From CAIUGU01 sp963819685 (lineage in GTDB: Bacteria; Pseudomonadota; Gammaproteobacteria; Steroidobacterales; Steroidobacteraceae): 64,000 nucleotides of DNA. The stretch lies in contig CAWFXI010000009.1 of the NCBI GenBank assembly GCA_963819685.1, forward strand, positions 248,001-312,000, read 5' to 3'. This document shows, piece after piece, positions 8,739 through 18,499 of this stretch (position 1 is the stretch's first letter; each line of letters begins with the position of its first letter). Below the pieces are notes generated by a model. The model saw only the letters and a program-made list of their open reading frames with translations. It was not told the origin of the DNA and ran no database searches. A program made the translations under genes and the position numbers.

Positions 8739-8740
8739 CG

Positions 8741-9838
8741 ATGGAGCTTGTGCGGGGCCTGCATAATCTTCGCGCCAGGTTTTCCGCCTGTGTTGCCACC
8801 ATCGGCAATTTCGACGGGGTGCACCTGGGCCATCGGGAGATGATCCGGGCAGTAAAGCGACAGGCGCAGGGCAGAGGACTACCGGCCGTCGTGATTACCT
8901 TCGAGCCGAGCCCGCGCGAATATTTTGCCCGCGGCGAGGTTCCGGCACGCCTGACCCGCTTTCGCGAGAAGTTCGCGGCCCTGGCGGACCTTGGGGTCGA
9001 CTACCTTGTATTGCTGCATTTTGATGCGGCCATGGCGGGCGTCTCGCCGGAGGCATTCGTCGATGATTACCTCGTCAATGGTCTTGGCGTCAGGCATCTC
9101 GTGGTCGGCCATGACTTCCGCTTTGCCCACCGACGTGCCGGATCTGTGGAGACGCTGCGCGAGCTGGGACGGAGCCGCCGCTATGACGTTGACGAAGTGC
9201 AGCCGTTTCTGCTCGAGGGCGAGCGCGTCAGCAGTTCCCTGGTGAGGGCTGCGCTGGGGTCAGGGAATCTGTATCGTGCGCAACTCCTGCTGGGCCGTCC
9301 CTACCGGCTGTCTGGCAAGGTGGGTCGGGGTCAGCAGCTGGGTCGCACGCTGGGATTTCCGACCGCGAACCTGTGTCTGCACCGTCGCGTGGTGCCCTTG
9401 TCGGGCGTATTCGCGGTGCGGGTGACCGGCGGCGGGCTGCACGACGCAAAGGGCGTTGCGAACCTGGGTACGCGCCCGGTGCTGAACCAGACAGGTGGGC
9501 AGGCCAACGAGCCGCTGCTCGAGGTTCACGTGTTCGATTTTGCCGGCGATCTGTATCGTCGCAGCCTGCACGTGGACTTCATGGCTCGCCTGCGCGACGA
9601 ACGCTGGTTTCCGAGCCTCAATGACCTGACGGTGCAGATGCACGAGGATGCGAGGCAGGCGAGAGAGATACTGAGCGTGAAGAGTGAACGGATGGTGAAA
9701 CGTGAAAGGGAAGCAATGCACGTGACGACGAATAATGGAAGTAGTTTGCAGTCACTTGACGCATTGGGCATCACTCCTGCGCATCGTCGCAGCATTTTCA
9801 CTGCATCTCACGCTTTCACGCTATCACCTATTCACTGA
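8741..9838 (+). CDS. ribF: Bifunctional riboflavin kinase / FAD synthetase
   Basis: 365 residues from the ATG at 8741. The FAD synthetase half carries GNFDGVHLGH (about 22-31) and VISS-like GERVSSSLVRAAL. The kinase half has the GRTLGFPTANL motif (about 205-215). It makes FMN and FAD from riboflavin. The normal protein ends near REILSV (about 9678). Here the frame runs on for about 50 residues through a heptamer repeat element (CGTGAAG-type, 9676-9837), giving an unusual tail. ileS starts 7 bases after the stop. Confidence 0.94.
   Translation: MELVRGLHNLRARFSACVATIGNFDGVHLGHREMIRAVKRQAQGRGLPAVVITFEPSPREYFARGEVPARLTRFREKFAALADLGVDYLVLLHFDAAMAGVSPEAFVDDYLVNGLGVRHLVVGHDFRFAHRRAGSVETLRELGRSRRYDVDEVQPFLLEGERVSSSLVRAALGSGNLYRAQLLLGRPYRLSGKVGRGQQLGRTLGFPTANLCLHRRVVPLSGVFAVRVTGGGLHDAKGVANLGTRPVLNQTGGQANEPLLEVHVFDFAGDLYRRSLHVDFMARLRDERWFPSLNDLTVQMHEDARQAREILSVKSERMVKREREAMHVTTNNGSSLQSLDALGITPAHRRSIFTASHAFTLSPIH
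9676..9837. repeat. Heptamer/core repeat element inside the 3' end of ribF
   Basis: Degenerate CGTGAAG-type heptamers (GCGTGAAGAGTGAACGG..GTGAAACGTGAAAGG), then a core with GTTTGCAGTCACTTGACGCATTGGG, then TTTTCACTGC..TCACGCTTTCACGCTATCACC. The order arms-core-arms and the TTTGC..CTTGAC segment match the elements at 37371-37558 and 54839-55020. It stays open in the ribF frame, so it probably inserted at the gene end and replaced the original stop. Confidence 0.6.
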
Positions 9839-9844
9839 ATCATC

Positions 9845-12659
9845 ATGGATTACAAGAGCACCCTCAACCTGCCTGCGACCGACTTCCCGATGAAGGCGGA
9901 TCTCGCACGTCGCGAGCCCGACATGCTGACGTGGTGGGAATCGCAGGGCATTTATCAGAAGCTGCGGCGCGTGGCGAAGGGCCGGCCGACATTCGTGCTG
10001 CTGGATGGCCCGCCGTATGCGAACGGCGCGATTCATATCGGTCATGCCGTCAACAAGATCCTCAAGGACATCATCGTCAAGTCACGGTCGCTCGACGGCT
10101 TCGACGCACCTTATATTCCGGGATGGGATTGCCACGGCCTGCCCATTGAACACCAGGTCGAGAAGACCCATGGCCGAGTCGGCGGCAAGCTGGATGCAAA
10201 GGCGTTTCGCGCTGCCTGCCGCGAGTACGCGAACGCACAGGTCGATGCCCAGCGCCAGGACTTCAAGCGGCTCGGCGTCATGGGCGATTGGGAAAATCCT
10301 TACCTGACGCTCAAGCCGCGCTACGAAGCAGAACAGCTGCGCGCATTTGCCCGCATCATCGAGAAGGGCCATTTGTACAAAGGCTTCAAGCCCGTGCATT
10401 GGTGCCTCGACTGCCGCTCCTCGCTGGCCGAAGCCGAGGTCGAGTACGAAGAAAGGACGTCGCCTGCGATCGATGTCTGCTTCGATATCACCGGTCCAGA
10501 GTGGTCACGGAAGCTCGGCATTCAGGGGCCAGCAGCCGTGGTTATCTGGACCACGACGCCCTGGACGCTTGCCTGCCAATCGGGCAGTGGCCGTGCATCC
10601 CGACTTTGAGTATGTGCTGGTGCAGACTCAGTCCAGCGCGCGCAAGTTGATAGTCGCGAAAGATCTGTTGCCGCAAGTCATTCAGCGGGTGGGCGAGCAA
10701 CTTGCGAACGCGAGCATCGTCAAGACATTCAAGGGCAGCGAGCTTGAGCGCCTCTCGCTCAAGCATCCTTTCAATGATCCCGGCATCGTCCCCATCGTGC
10801 TTGGCGCCTCATGTAACGCTTGATACGGGTACCGGCGCAGTGCATACGGCGCCCGGTCACGGTGTCGAGGACTTTGGCATGGGGCTCAAGTACGGTCTCG
10901 AAGTGGCCAATCCCGTGGAAGGCGATGGCCGCTTCCGTTTGCCGTCGTTGCCAGCACTCGATGGCAAGAAGGTCTTTGAAGCCAATGATCTCATCGTCGC
11001 GATGCTGAAGGACTCGGGCCATTTGTTGCACCATGAGAGCTACCGGCACAGCTATCCGCATTGCTGGCGGCACAAGACGCCATTGATCTTCCGGGCCACG
11101 CCGCAATGGTTCATCAGCATGGAGCAGGCGGGCCTGAGGGCCACCGCACTCTCGATGAGATCAAGAAGGTGGCATGGACGCCTGCGTGGGGCGAGCAGCG
11201 CATCACCGGCATGATCGAAGGTCGGCCGGACTGGTGCATTTCGCGTCAGCGCACGTGGGGCGTGCCACTTGCGCTATTCATTGACCGCGATTCGAAATTG
11301 CATCCCGATACGCCGGCACTGCTCGAAAAGGTGGCGGCGCTCGTTGAAAAGGGTGGCATTGATGCGTGGTTTGATCTCGACCCGAAAGAGGTACTGGGCG
11401 CTGACGCTGCCAACTACTCCAAGGTGACTGACGTCATGGACGTGTGGGTCGATTCCGGCGTCGCGCATCACTGCGTTGCTGCCGAGCGGCCGGAAATCGG
11501 CTTCCCCGTCGATCTGTATCTCGAAGGTTCCGATCAGCATCGGGGCTGGTTTCACAGCTCGTTGCTGACTTCTGTCGCCATGCACGAGCGTGCACCCTAT
11601 CGCGGGGTGCTGACTCATGGATTCACTGTCGACGACAAAGGTCGCAAGATGTCGAAGTCGATGGGCAATGTCGTCGCGCCGCAGAAAGTCATGAGCGCTC
11701 TCGGCGCCGACGTCCTGCGTTTGTGGGTCGCTGCAACGGACTATGCCAACGAGATGAGCGTGTCGGATGAAATCCTGAAACGGATGGCTGATTCCTACCG
11801 GCGCATCCGCAATACGGCGCGCTTTCTGCTCGGCAATCTGGCGGGATTCGAGCCTGCTCGCGATGCGGTAGCGTTTGATGAAATGGTGGCCCTCGATCGC
11901 TGGGCGGTCGAACGCACGCGTGAGTTGCAGGACGAGGTCATCGCGGCTTATCGCCGCTACGAGTTTCATGTCATCTACCAGAAGATCCACAACTTCTGCA
12001 TCGTGGATCTCGGCGGTTTCTATCTCGACATTCTGAAGGACAGGTTGTACACCACGCCTGCTACGGGACAGGCACGCCGCTCGGCTCAATCGGCGATGGC
12101 GATTATCCTTGAAGCCATGGTTCGTTGGCTCGCGCCCGTGCTGTCATTCACTGCAGAGGAAATCTGGCGCTTCATGCCGGGGCAGCGTGCGGAATCCGTA
12201 TTCTTTGGCGAGTGGAGTCATATCCCGGCGGCAACTCGCGCTCCAGCGAAGCAGATCGACTGGGCACGCATCATCACTCTGCGGGCGGCTGTAGCCAGGG
12301 AGCTGGAGAAACTGCGAGTGCAAAGTACGATCGGTGCGCCCCTCGACGCCGAGGTCGATCTCTATTGCGCTCCAGCGCTGGCCGATGTGTTGCTGACGCT
12401 TGGTGAGGAGTTGCGCTTTGTCTGGATCACGTCGGAAGCCCGTGTGTTCCCGGCAGTCAAGCGTCCACCGGAGGCGGTGGCTGCAGCAGAGGGCGATGAC
12501 AACGACGCCTGGATCGTTGCGCGGCCCGCCACTGCCGGCAAGTGCGTGCGCTGCTGGCACAAGCGCGCGGATGTGGGTACCCATGCCGGGCACCCCGAGC
12601 TATGCGGCCGCTGTGTCAGTAACGTGGATGGGGCGGGCGAAGTGCGGCAGTTCGCGTGA
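9845..12659 (+). CDS. ileS: Isoleucyl-tRNA synthetase (three frameshifts in data)
   Basis: Class I synthetase charging tRNA-Ile. HIGH motif in ANGAIHIGHA (about residues 60-69), editing domain start WTTTPWTLPANRAV, KMSKS in DDKGRKMSKSMGN and a C-terminal zinc knuckle CVRCW..CGRC. The frame is broken three times: an extra T near 10569 (before PANRAV), an extra base near 10812 (before HVTLDTGTGAVHTAPGHG) and a missing base near 11147 (before RTLDEIKKVAW). Correcting these gives one full-length protein of normal order. An essential single-copy enzyme with three shifts points to data error. Confidence 0.92.
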
Positions 12660-12671
12660 GGAAACACTGCA

Positions 12672-13268
12672 ATGTCTGACAGCAGAATTTCGAAGCTGTG
12701 GTTTACTCCGACGCGGGGAGCAAGCAACTGGCTGTGGCTCTCGGCGTTGGTGGTGCTGCTGGACCAGGCCACGAAAGTGCTGGTGTCGTCGTCGCTTGAT
12801 CTCTACGAACGCATCGTGCTGCTTCCGGTACTCGAGCTGACACGCCTGCATAACGAGGGCGCGGCATTCAGTCTGCTGGCCGGCGCCTCCGGCTGGCAGC
12901 GCTGGTTCTTCATTCTGCTGGGATCAGGAGTCAGCCTGGCTCTGATGCTCTGGCTGAGGCGAATCCGGACTCCCGAACAGACCCTGTTGGCGCTTGGTTT
13001 GTCGCTGGTGCTGGGTGGAGCACTGGGTAATGTGGTCGACCGGGTATGGCTCGGACACGTCGTCGATTTCATTCATTTTCATTGGGGCGAGTGGTATTTC
13101 CCGGCGTTCAATGTCGCCGATTCCGCCATTACGATCGGTGCCGGTTGCTTGTTGCTCGACGCGTTCTGGGAAGGCAGGAGACCGCCTCCCGCCGGACCGC
13201 GGCCCCCCGGAGAGCGTCGCTCCACCGATCGCCAGTCTACCGACCGGCGGGAAGAGCCACGCACATGA
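12672..13268 (+). CDS. lspA: Lipoprotein signal peptidase (signal peptidase II)
   Basis: 198 residues, four membrane helices. Catalytic aspartates are Asp132 (VVDFIHF) and Asp150 (FNVADSA), with the GGALGNVVDR motif between helices. It cleaves prolipoproteins, which matters here because several lipoproteins are encoded nearby. The last about 30 residues form a proline/arginine/serine-rich tail longer than usual. It starts 12 bases after ileS. Confidence 0.96.
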   Translation: MSDSRISKLWFTPTRGASNWLWLSALVVLLDQATKVLVSSSLDLYERIVLLPVLELTRLHNEGAAFSLLAGASGWQRWFFILLGSGVSLALMLWLRRIRTPEQTLLALGLSLVLGGALGNVVDRVWLGHVVDFIHFHWGEWYFPAFNVADSAITIGAGCLLLDAFWEGRRPPPAGPRPPGERRSTDRQSTDRREEPRT

Positions 13269-13331
13269 AATCTGCGGGGTTGGGCAGTGGTACTGGACAC
13301 CGTGTCCCTGGTCCGCCGGACACTAGGCTTA

Positions 13332-14285
13332 ATGCAGATCCTGCTTGCCAATCCTCGTGGTTTTTGCGCCGGTGTGGACCGCGCCATCGAAATCGTCGAG
13401 CGCGCAATCGAGCTGTTCGGCGCGCCGATCTTTGTGCGTCATGAAGTCGTACACAACCGCTTTGTCGTCGACCGCCTGCGGCGCCTCGGCGCTGTCTTTG
13501 TAGAGGAGTTGAACGAAGTTCCTGAAGGTGCCACTGTCATTTTCAGTGCGCACGGTGTTTCCAGGGCAGTGCAGTCCGAGGCGAGTCAACGAGGCCTCAA
13601 GGTATTTGATGCCACGTGCCCGCTGGTGACGAAAGTCCACATGGAAGTCACGCGGTATTCCCGCGAGGCTCGTGAAGTCATCCTGATCGGGCACGCAGGC
13701 CATCCGGAAGTGGAAGGGACGATGGGGCAGTTCGACGCAACGCATGGCGGCGCCATCTATCTCGTCGAAACGCCGGCGGATGTCGAGCAGCTACAAGTAC
13801 GTCGTCCCGAAGACCTGGCCTTTGTCACGCAGACCACCTTGTCAGTGGATGACACGGCCAAAGTCGTCGACGCGCTGAAGCTGCGCTATCCGAGCCTGTC
13901 CAGCCCTCGCAAGGAAGACATCTGTTACGCGACACAGAACCGCCAGGACGCGGTAAAGCAGCTTGTCGCCACTTGCGACGTCATCCTCGTGGTCGGTTCG
14001 CCCGCGAGTTCGAATTCAAACCGGTTGCGCGAGATTGCGGAGAAAGCAGGCATTCCGGGTTACCTGATTGATGGTCCCGAGGATCTCCAGCGTTCCTGGT
14101 TTGAGGGCAAGGAGCGCGTGGGCGTGACGGCCGGGGCCTCCGCCCCAGAGGTCCTGGTGCAGCGTGTAGTTGACCGGCTGCGCGAATGGGGTGGCAAGAC
14201 CGCTGTCGAAGCGAATGGTCAACCGGAGAGCGTCGTCTTCAGCCTGCCGCGCGAGCTGAGGATGATGAGGAAGGACGTGGCGTGA
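13332..14285 (+). CDS. ispH: 4-hydroxy-3-methylbut-2-enyl diphosphate reductase
   Basis: 317 residues from the ATG at 13332 (MQILLANPRGFCAG, the canonical start; the GTG at 13287 only adds non-conserved residues). The [4Fe-4S] ligands are Cys12, Cys96 and Cys198. Substrate-binding His41, His74 and His124 and the GSPASSNSNRL motif are present. Final step of the MEP isoprenoid pathway. Gammaproteobacteria usually carry fkpB between lspA and ispH; here it is absent. Confidence 0.97.
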   Translation: MQILLANPRGFCAGVDRAIEIVERAIELFGAPIFVRHEVVHNRFVVDRLRRLGAVFVEELNEVPEGATVIFSAHGVSRAVQSEASQRGLKVFDATCPLVTKVHMEVTRYSREAREVILIGHAGHPEVEGTMGQFDATHGGAIYLVETPADVEQLQVRRPEDLAFVTQTTLSVDDTAKVVDALKLRYPSLSSPRKEDICYATQNRQDAVKQLVATCDVILVVGSPASSNSNRLREIAEKAGIPGYLIDGPEDLQRSWFEGKERVGVTAGASAPEVLVQRVVDRLREWGGKTAVEANGQPESVVFSLPRELRMMRKDVA

Positions 14286-14326
14286 TGACGTGAGATGGCG
14301 CTGCACGCTGTCACCCCATCACGACA

Positions 14327-15259
14327 TCACGCTTCCTTCCCCATCACCTTTCCCAGCGCCTCGATCGCCAACTCGCGAAACCAGCGATGCGCGGCATCCG
14401 ATTCCTGTGCCGTGTTCCAGAGGACGGCCGTCTCGATCGTGAATCTCTCGTAGGGGAGCTCGATAACGGCGATCGGCAGAATGCGGCTCAAGCGGTCGGC
14501 CAGCGCTTTGGGAACGATCGCCACGAGGTCGGAATCCACGGCGAGCAGCGGCATGGTCGTCAGCCGTTGCGACAGGACGTTCGTGATCGGTCCAAGGACT
14601 GGCGACACAATGCCGAGCTCGGCAACTCGCGGGCCGAGATCGAGCCCCGGATCCCACTCAATGCACGGAAAGCGGGCGAGGGCAGTGGAGTCCGGAGCCG
14701 ACCCGGCTAGCGGATGATGGCGATCGACGACGCCGACCAGCCTGTCCGAAAGTGGGGTTGACGCCGACACCCCGGTCCAATCCCAGTGGCTGACGTCGAC
14801 GATGCCCAGATCAATCCCGCCGAATGCCAGGCGTTTCTCCAGATCACCGGGGACGTCGACGAAGTGCACGCTGATACCAGGCGCCTGTGCGCGCAGCGCT
14901 TCCGTCAGCGGCTGACTCATTAGAAAGCTCACGTAGTCGGGGGTGGCGACGACAAAGCTGCGTGCGGCCGTTGCAGGTGTGAACGCGGAGAATTGCAGTA
15001 CATTTTCGAGGGCGGCGCATGCCTGCTCCACGGGGCCGATGAGCTGCTCTGCACGATGGGTGAGACGCAGCGATCGCCCCACCCTGACCAGCAGCGGATC
15101 GTCGAGCAGCAACCGCAACTCGGCGAGTGCCCCGCTGGTCGCCGAGGTCGATAGCGCAAGCGCCTTGCCGGCACGCGTCACGCTGACTTCCCTTAATAGA
15201 GCGCTCAGAACCGGTATCAGGTTCAGATTCACCGCCCGCAAGCTGGGATGCCGCTGCAT
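14327..15259 (-). CDS. LysR-family transcriptional regulator
   Basis: 310 residues. An N-terminal winged helix-turn-helix (about 8-65, with LREVSVTRAGKALALSTSATSGALAELR) is followed by a type 2 periplasmic-fold effector domain. Sequence style is that of the NodD/LinR-like LysR branch. It is divergent from the Rieske oxygenase gene 135 bases away, so it very likely controls that gene in response to an aromatic compound or its product (inference). Start chosen at MQRHPSLRAVNLNL, the usual distance before the HTH. Confidence 0.9.
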   Translation of the reverse strand: MQRHPSLRAVNLNLIPVLSALLREVSVTRAGKALALSTSATSGALAELRLLLDDPLLVRVGRSLRLTHRAEQLIGPVEQACAALENVLQFSAFTPATAARSFVVATPDYVSFLMSQPLTEALRAQAPGISVHFVDVPGDLEKRLAFGGIDLGIVDVSHWDWTGVSASTPLSDRLVGVVDRHHPLAGSAPDSTALARFPCIEWDPGLDLGPRVAELGIVSPVLGPITNVLSQRLTTMPLLAVDSDLVAIVPKALADRLSRILPIAVIELPYERFTIETAVLWNTAQESDAAHRWFRELAIEALGKVMGKEA

Positions 15260-15394
15260 AGTTCCGGGATTCAGGATGGTTGTTTCTGAAACTACGACTT
15301 TACAGACATGTTGCTGCGATGAAAACATCGGCCATTGGCCACAACAGCTGGCCGAAGGCGAGTGCGCCTTGCATGGTCGCTTAAGGGGGAATCC

Positions 15395-16459
15395 ATGATT
15401 GCAGACATTGCGCCCGCACCCTCCGTGCAAGAGGCGACATCCCGAAACTACCCGTTGAATTGCTGGTGGGTCGCTGCGACCAGCCAGGAAGTCGGGAGAA
15501 AGCCCCTTGGGCGATGGCTCCTTGACCGGCCAGTCGTCCTGTACCGCACGCAGGATGGCAAGGTGACTGCTCTCGATGACAGGTGTCTGCACCGTTGGGC
15601 ACCGTTGTCGACCGGCTATGTGGAGGGGGACGAACTGGTTTGCGGCTATCACGGCGCGAGGTATGCGGCCGATGGCCGTTGCAGGAGTTTCCCGACACAG
15701 TCGAGCGTTCCGTCGACGGCTTGCGTCAGAGCCTGGCCGGTCGTTGAGCGCGGACCTTTTGTCTGGATCTGGTTTGGCGATGACGCCAGGCGTTCAGAAA
15801 CCGAGTTACCCCCGGACTTTGCCTGGACCACGGATCCGAACCGGTCGGTGGTGCGTGGGGGCTACCAGTTTGCCGCCAACTACCTGCTCCTTCACGAGAA
15901 CGTGCTGGACTTGACCCACTTCAACTACCTGCATCGCAACAGCTTCGGGATCACGCATCGGCGTCCGGCGGAGTATCGGGTCGAGGGACTGCAGGTAGTC
16001 GCCAGGCAGGTGGAGGATGTCGCAGCTTTTTCGGATGCCCAACGTGCCGCGGTAAAACTGGATCCCTTCACGATCCGTACTGAAGAAACCGGCAGATTCG
16101 TCACGCCTGCCCTGCATTCGACGGAAGTGGTGGCGATAAGACGACCGAATCCCCAGTTCCCGGAGCGGCAGGTGGCGACCTACGTGAATCACATGGTGAC
16201 GCCGGAGAGTCCTTCCCGTACGCACTACTGGTGGCTGATGGGCTTCGATGCCATCCCCGCTGCAGCAATCGCGGAAATGTCACAGTTCATTGCAAACGGC
16301 TTTTCGGAAGACAAGGCCATGCTCGAAGCCGTTCAATACGTCATCGATCGCGATCCCCGGCACCGTGACTTTCCGGAATTCAGCTTCAAGGGCGACGCAG
16401 GGGGGGTCCAGGCGAGGCGCGTACTGCAGCGGATCCTCGATGCAGAACGATCTGGCTGA
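15395..16459 (+). CDS. Rieske-type aromatic ring oxygenase / O-demethylase, large subunit (VanA-like)
   Basis: 354 residues. The Rieske [2Fe-2S] ligands are Cys64-X-His66 and Cys83-X2-His86 (CLH..CGYH). The catalytic half has the mononuclear iron motif with Asp and two His in ENVLDLTHFNYLH (about residues 168-180). Opening NYPLNCWWVAAT is typical of vanillate demethylase/dicamba-type monooxygenases. No reductase or ferredoxin gene is adjacent, so electrons must come from elsewhere. AAGGGGGA before ATG 15395 is a strong ribosome site, rejecting the longer start at 15335. Substrate unknown. Confidence 0.88.
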   Translation: MIADIAPAPSVQEATSRNYPLNCWWVAATSQEVGRKPLGRWLLDRPVVLYRTQDGKVTALDDRCLHRWAPLSTGYVEGDELVCGYHGARYAADGRCRSFPTQSSVPSTACVRAWPVVERGPFVWIWFGDDARRSETELPPDFAWTTDPNRSVVRGGYQFAANYLLLHENVLDLTHFNYLHRNSFGITHRRPAEYRVEGLQVVARQVEDVAAFSDAQRAAVKLDPFTIRTEETGRFVTPALHSTEVVAIRRPNPQFPERQVATYVNHMVTPESPSRTHYWWLMGFDAIPAAAIAEMSQFIANGFSEDKAMLEAVQYVIDRDPRHRDFPEFSFKGDAGGVQARRVLQRILDAERSG

Positions 16460-16471
16460 CGACAGGGGATT

Positions 16472-16954
16472 TCATTCCTTCAACCCCATCACATAGAACC
16501 CCTGCGTGAGATTTGCGCTCGCGCCACGATTGCCTGCCGCAGTGGCCTCGATCGTGAACTGCAAGGCTGACAGTTCGGTGCCGAGACTCATGCCCTCAGG
16601 CAGCACTTCTCCGGCAGTCGACAAACGTTCAATGACAAAGTCGTAGTCCTCGGCTGCTGCGGTGGATACCCGAGGACAGTCGTTGGCACGCAGGACGGCG
16701 CCGGGTTGTGGCAACCCGCATACCATTGCGGTTTCAATTGCGTTCTCGGCTACCTGAAATGCGCCGGTGGCAGCCTGTTGCCCGGCGGCCATGCGCAGTT
16801 GCAATGTCGAGGTTGTCATGCCGGACGTAGCGACGATGGTGACGATGGCCAGCAGGATCAGGCAGATCACCAGGGCCATGCCTTTTCCAGCAGTGTGACC
16901 CATAAACTTAAGCTGCACACTGCTGATCCGAGTCACGGACGCCTCGGCCTTCAT
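16472..16954 (-). CDS. pilX: Type IV pilus minor pilin-associated protein PilX
   Basis: 160 residues. Gly-Lys-Gly-Met-Ala-Leu then a single hydrophobic helix (about residues 26-45) and the QLRMAAGQQAATGAFQVAENAIETA segment are characteristic of PilX. It lies last in fimT-pilV-pilW-pilX and overlaps pilW by 4 bases. PilX is part of the initiating tip complex of the pilus. The usual next genes, pilY1 and pilE, are missing. Confidence 0.85.
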   Translation of the reverse strand: MKAEASVTRISSVQLKFMGHTAGKGMALVICLILLAIVTIVATSGMTTSTLQLRMAAGQQAATGAFQVAENAIETAMVCGLPQPGAVLRANDCPRVSTAAAEDYDFVIERLSTAGEVLPEGMSLGTELSALQFTIEATAAGNRGASANLTQGFYVMGLKE

Positions 16955-17975
16955 GTTCGCGTATTCCTCAAGTACACCGTGGTGGTCACCAGCAGCCTGC
17001 GCAGCGAATCGCCCGATGCGTTGATGCGTCGTCCCGGTGGAAACTCGCGCACGCCGTTGTCAACAAAACCAACCTCTGCGGTGTCTGCCCGAATGAGCAG
17101 CCAGAGACGAACTGCAACCACCGGATGCAGCGGGTCGTCGAAATCCACTTGTGAGGGATCCCTGAACTCAACTGGCGCATCCCCGGTCCTGTTGCCGGTG
17201 CCTAGCTGAACCTGCAGATTTTCGACGCCGGCGATGATTTCCTCATCCTGAATGCCCGCTCCACCAGTTCCGCCAACCAGCCGTTTGCGTCGCAATGAAG
17301 GCAGGCCATTTTTCGCGGTCGCATCGCGGCTGACGTAGTAGGCATTCACGATGAGATCGTGAACGCTGCCACCGGGAAGGGTGGGAAGCGGCGGTGACAC
17401 GCGACTGCAGGCGCTGTTGCTGAAATCGTTGCAAGGTGCAATCACGATGCTGCCTTGTCCCTGATTTGCAATGATGCGCAACCTTGGAGTGGAGGGTGGA
17501 TCGCCGACGGGCGTACTGGCGCGACGGACGATCAGCACGTCGGAGTCGTTTTGTGGGTGGCGGTTGTAGGCCGCGCAGGGAAGGGTGTAGCGATTGTCCA
17601 GCGCGCCGATATGCTGGCTCAGATTCAAGGCCCAGTTCGGTCCGCAGGCATTGATGCCGCTGGCTGCGCTCGCCAGGGTGGGCGGTAGTGGCATGTCTGG
17701 AGTGGCGCTGTTGACGATCCGTTCGGATCGGTTGCTCACTCCCCAGTAGCCGGCCATGCGCAAATCGAGTTCCAGCAGCGCGAGCGCATGGCGCGCAGTC
17801 TCCTGCAATTCGGCGACTCTTTCGTTGGTGCGGTAGAGCTGCTGGCCTCTTGCGAAAAGCTCTACGGCTCCGGCAACGAGCAGGGTGCTCAACGTCATCG
17901 CGACCATCAGTTCGATGAGGCCAAGGCCTCTTGCGATGGTCTAAAGCCCGTCTTGGAGGCTGAAAAGGGCCGCAA
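16951..17975 (-). CDS. pilW: Type IV pilus minor pilin PilW (start disrupted in data)
   Basis: The clear frame begins inside the class III leader: RGLGLIELMVAMTLSTLLVAG, with cleavage expected after the Gly and Glu at mature +5. No start codon lies between that leader and an in-frame TAG at 17941-17943. One missing base (about 17928) would join it to a TTG-initiated leader at 17975 that overlaps the pilV end, giving a normal short basic leader (..KTGFRPSQ). The body carries conserved PilW segments (ARHALALLELDLRMAGYWG). Confidence 0.82.
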
Positions 17976-17976
17976 T

Positions 17977-18441
17977 TCAGGACTGGACGCGGACGACGTA
18001 TGAAGCGGTTCCCGACCCGGTTTCGGACCAGCTGACGGTAACCGTGTAGGTGGCCGGCAACGTGGCGGTGTCGCGGGCGACGATGCCGGTGCCATTCGGC
18101 AATGCACTCGCGACGTCGTCCTGCCAGCACGCGACCTCGTTGGCGGCCACGTCGTCGATCGAGGCGTTGCTCGCGAGCTGCGTGCAGCGTTGTCCCGTGA
18201 CTCTGACGAAGGCTGCAGCACCCGTACGGTTCGTGCGGATGCGCTCCGCCATGTCGGCGGCCAGGGTCGCAGCCTGCGTTCGCAGTGCGCCGGTACGGCC
18301 TGTGCGCAGATTCTCGACATACAACCCCGCGATGCCGAGCAGCCCGACTGACAGGATCAACAGGGCAACCAGCACCTCCACCAGCGTAGCGCCCCGTGAA
18401 CAGGGGGAGGGATGTGGGGCTGCGAGCATCATTGCCTTCAT
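17977..18441 (-). CDS. pilV: Type IV pilus minor pilin PilV
   Basis: 154 residues. Class III prepilin leader CSRG then ATLVEVLVALLILSVGLLGIAGL, with Glu at mature +5, then the alpha-helical spine and a small C-terminal domain. Start is the ATG at 18441 (MKAMMLAAPHP..), giving a leader of about 16 residues. Middle of the minor pilin operon, directly followed by pilW. Confidence 0.88.
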   Translation of the reverse strand: MKAMMLAAPHPSPCSRGATLVEVLVALLILSVGLLGIAGLYVENLRTGRTGALRTQAATLAADMAERIRTNRTGAAAFVRVTGQRCTQLASNASIDDVAANEVACWQDDVASALPNGTGIVARDTATLPATYTVTVSWSETGSGTASYVVRVQS

Positions 18442-18499
18442 TCTGTTGCATGGGGATTCCCGATGCCAAGTCTTGCAACAAGGTTCTTGCATCCCCTGG

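Noticed and set aside
7694..8740. Open frame upstream of ribF in the ribF frame, overlapping murJ
   Set aside because: GC-rich coding DNA often leaves the second frame open. RibF homology starts exactly at the ATG 8741, and murJ is clearly the real gene here.
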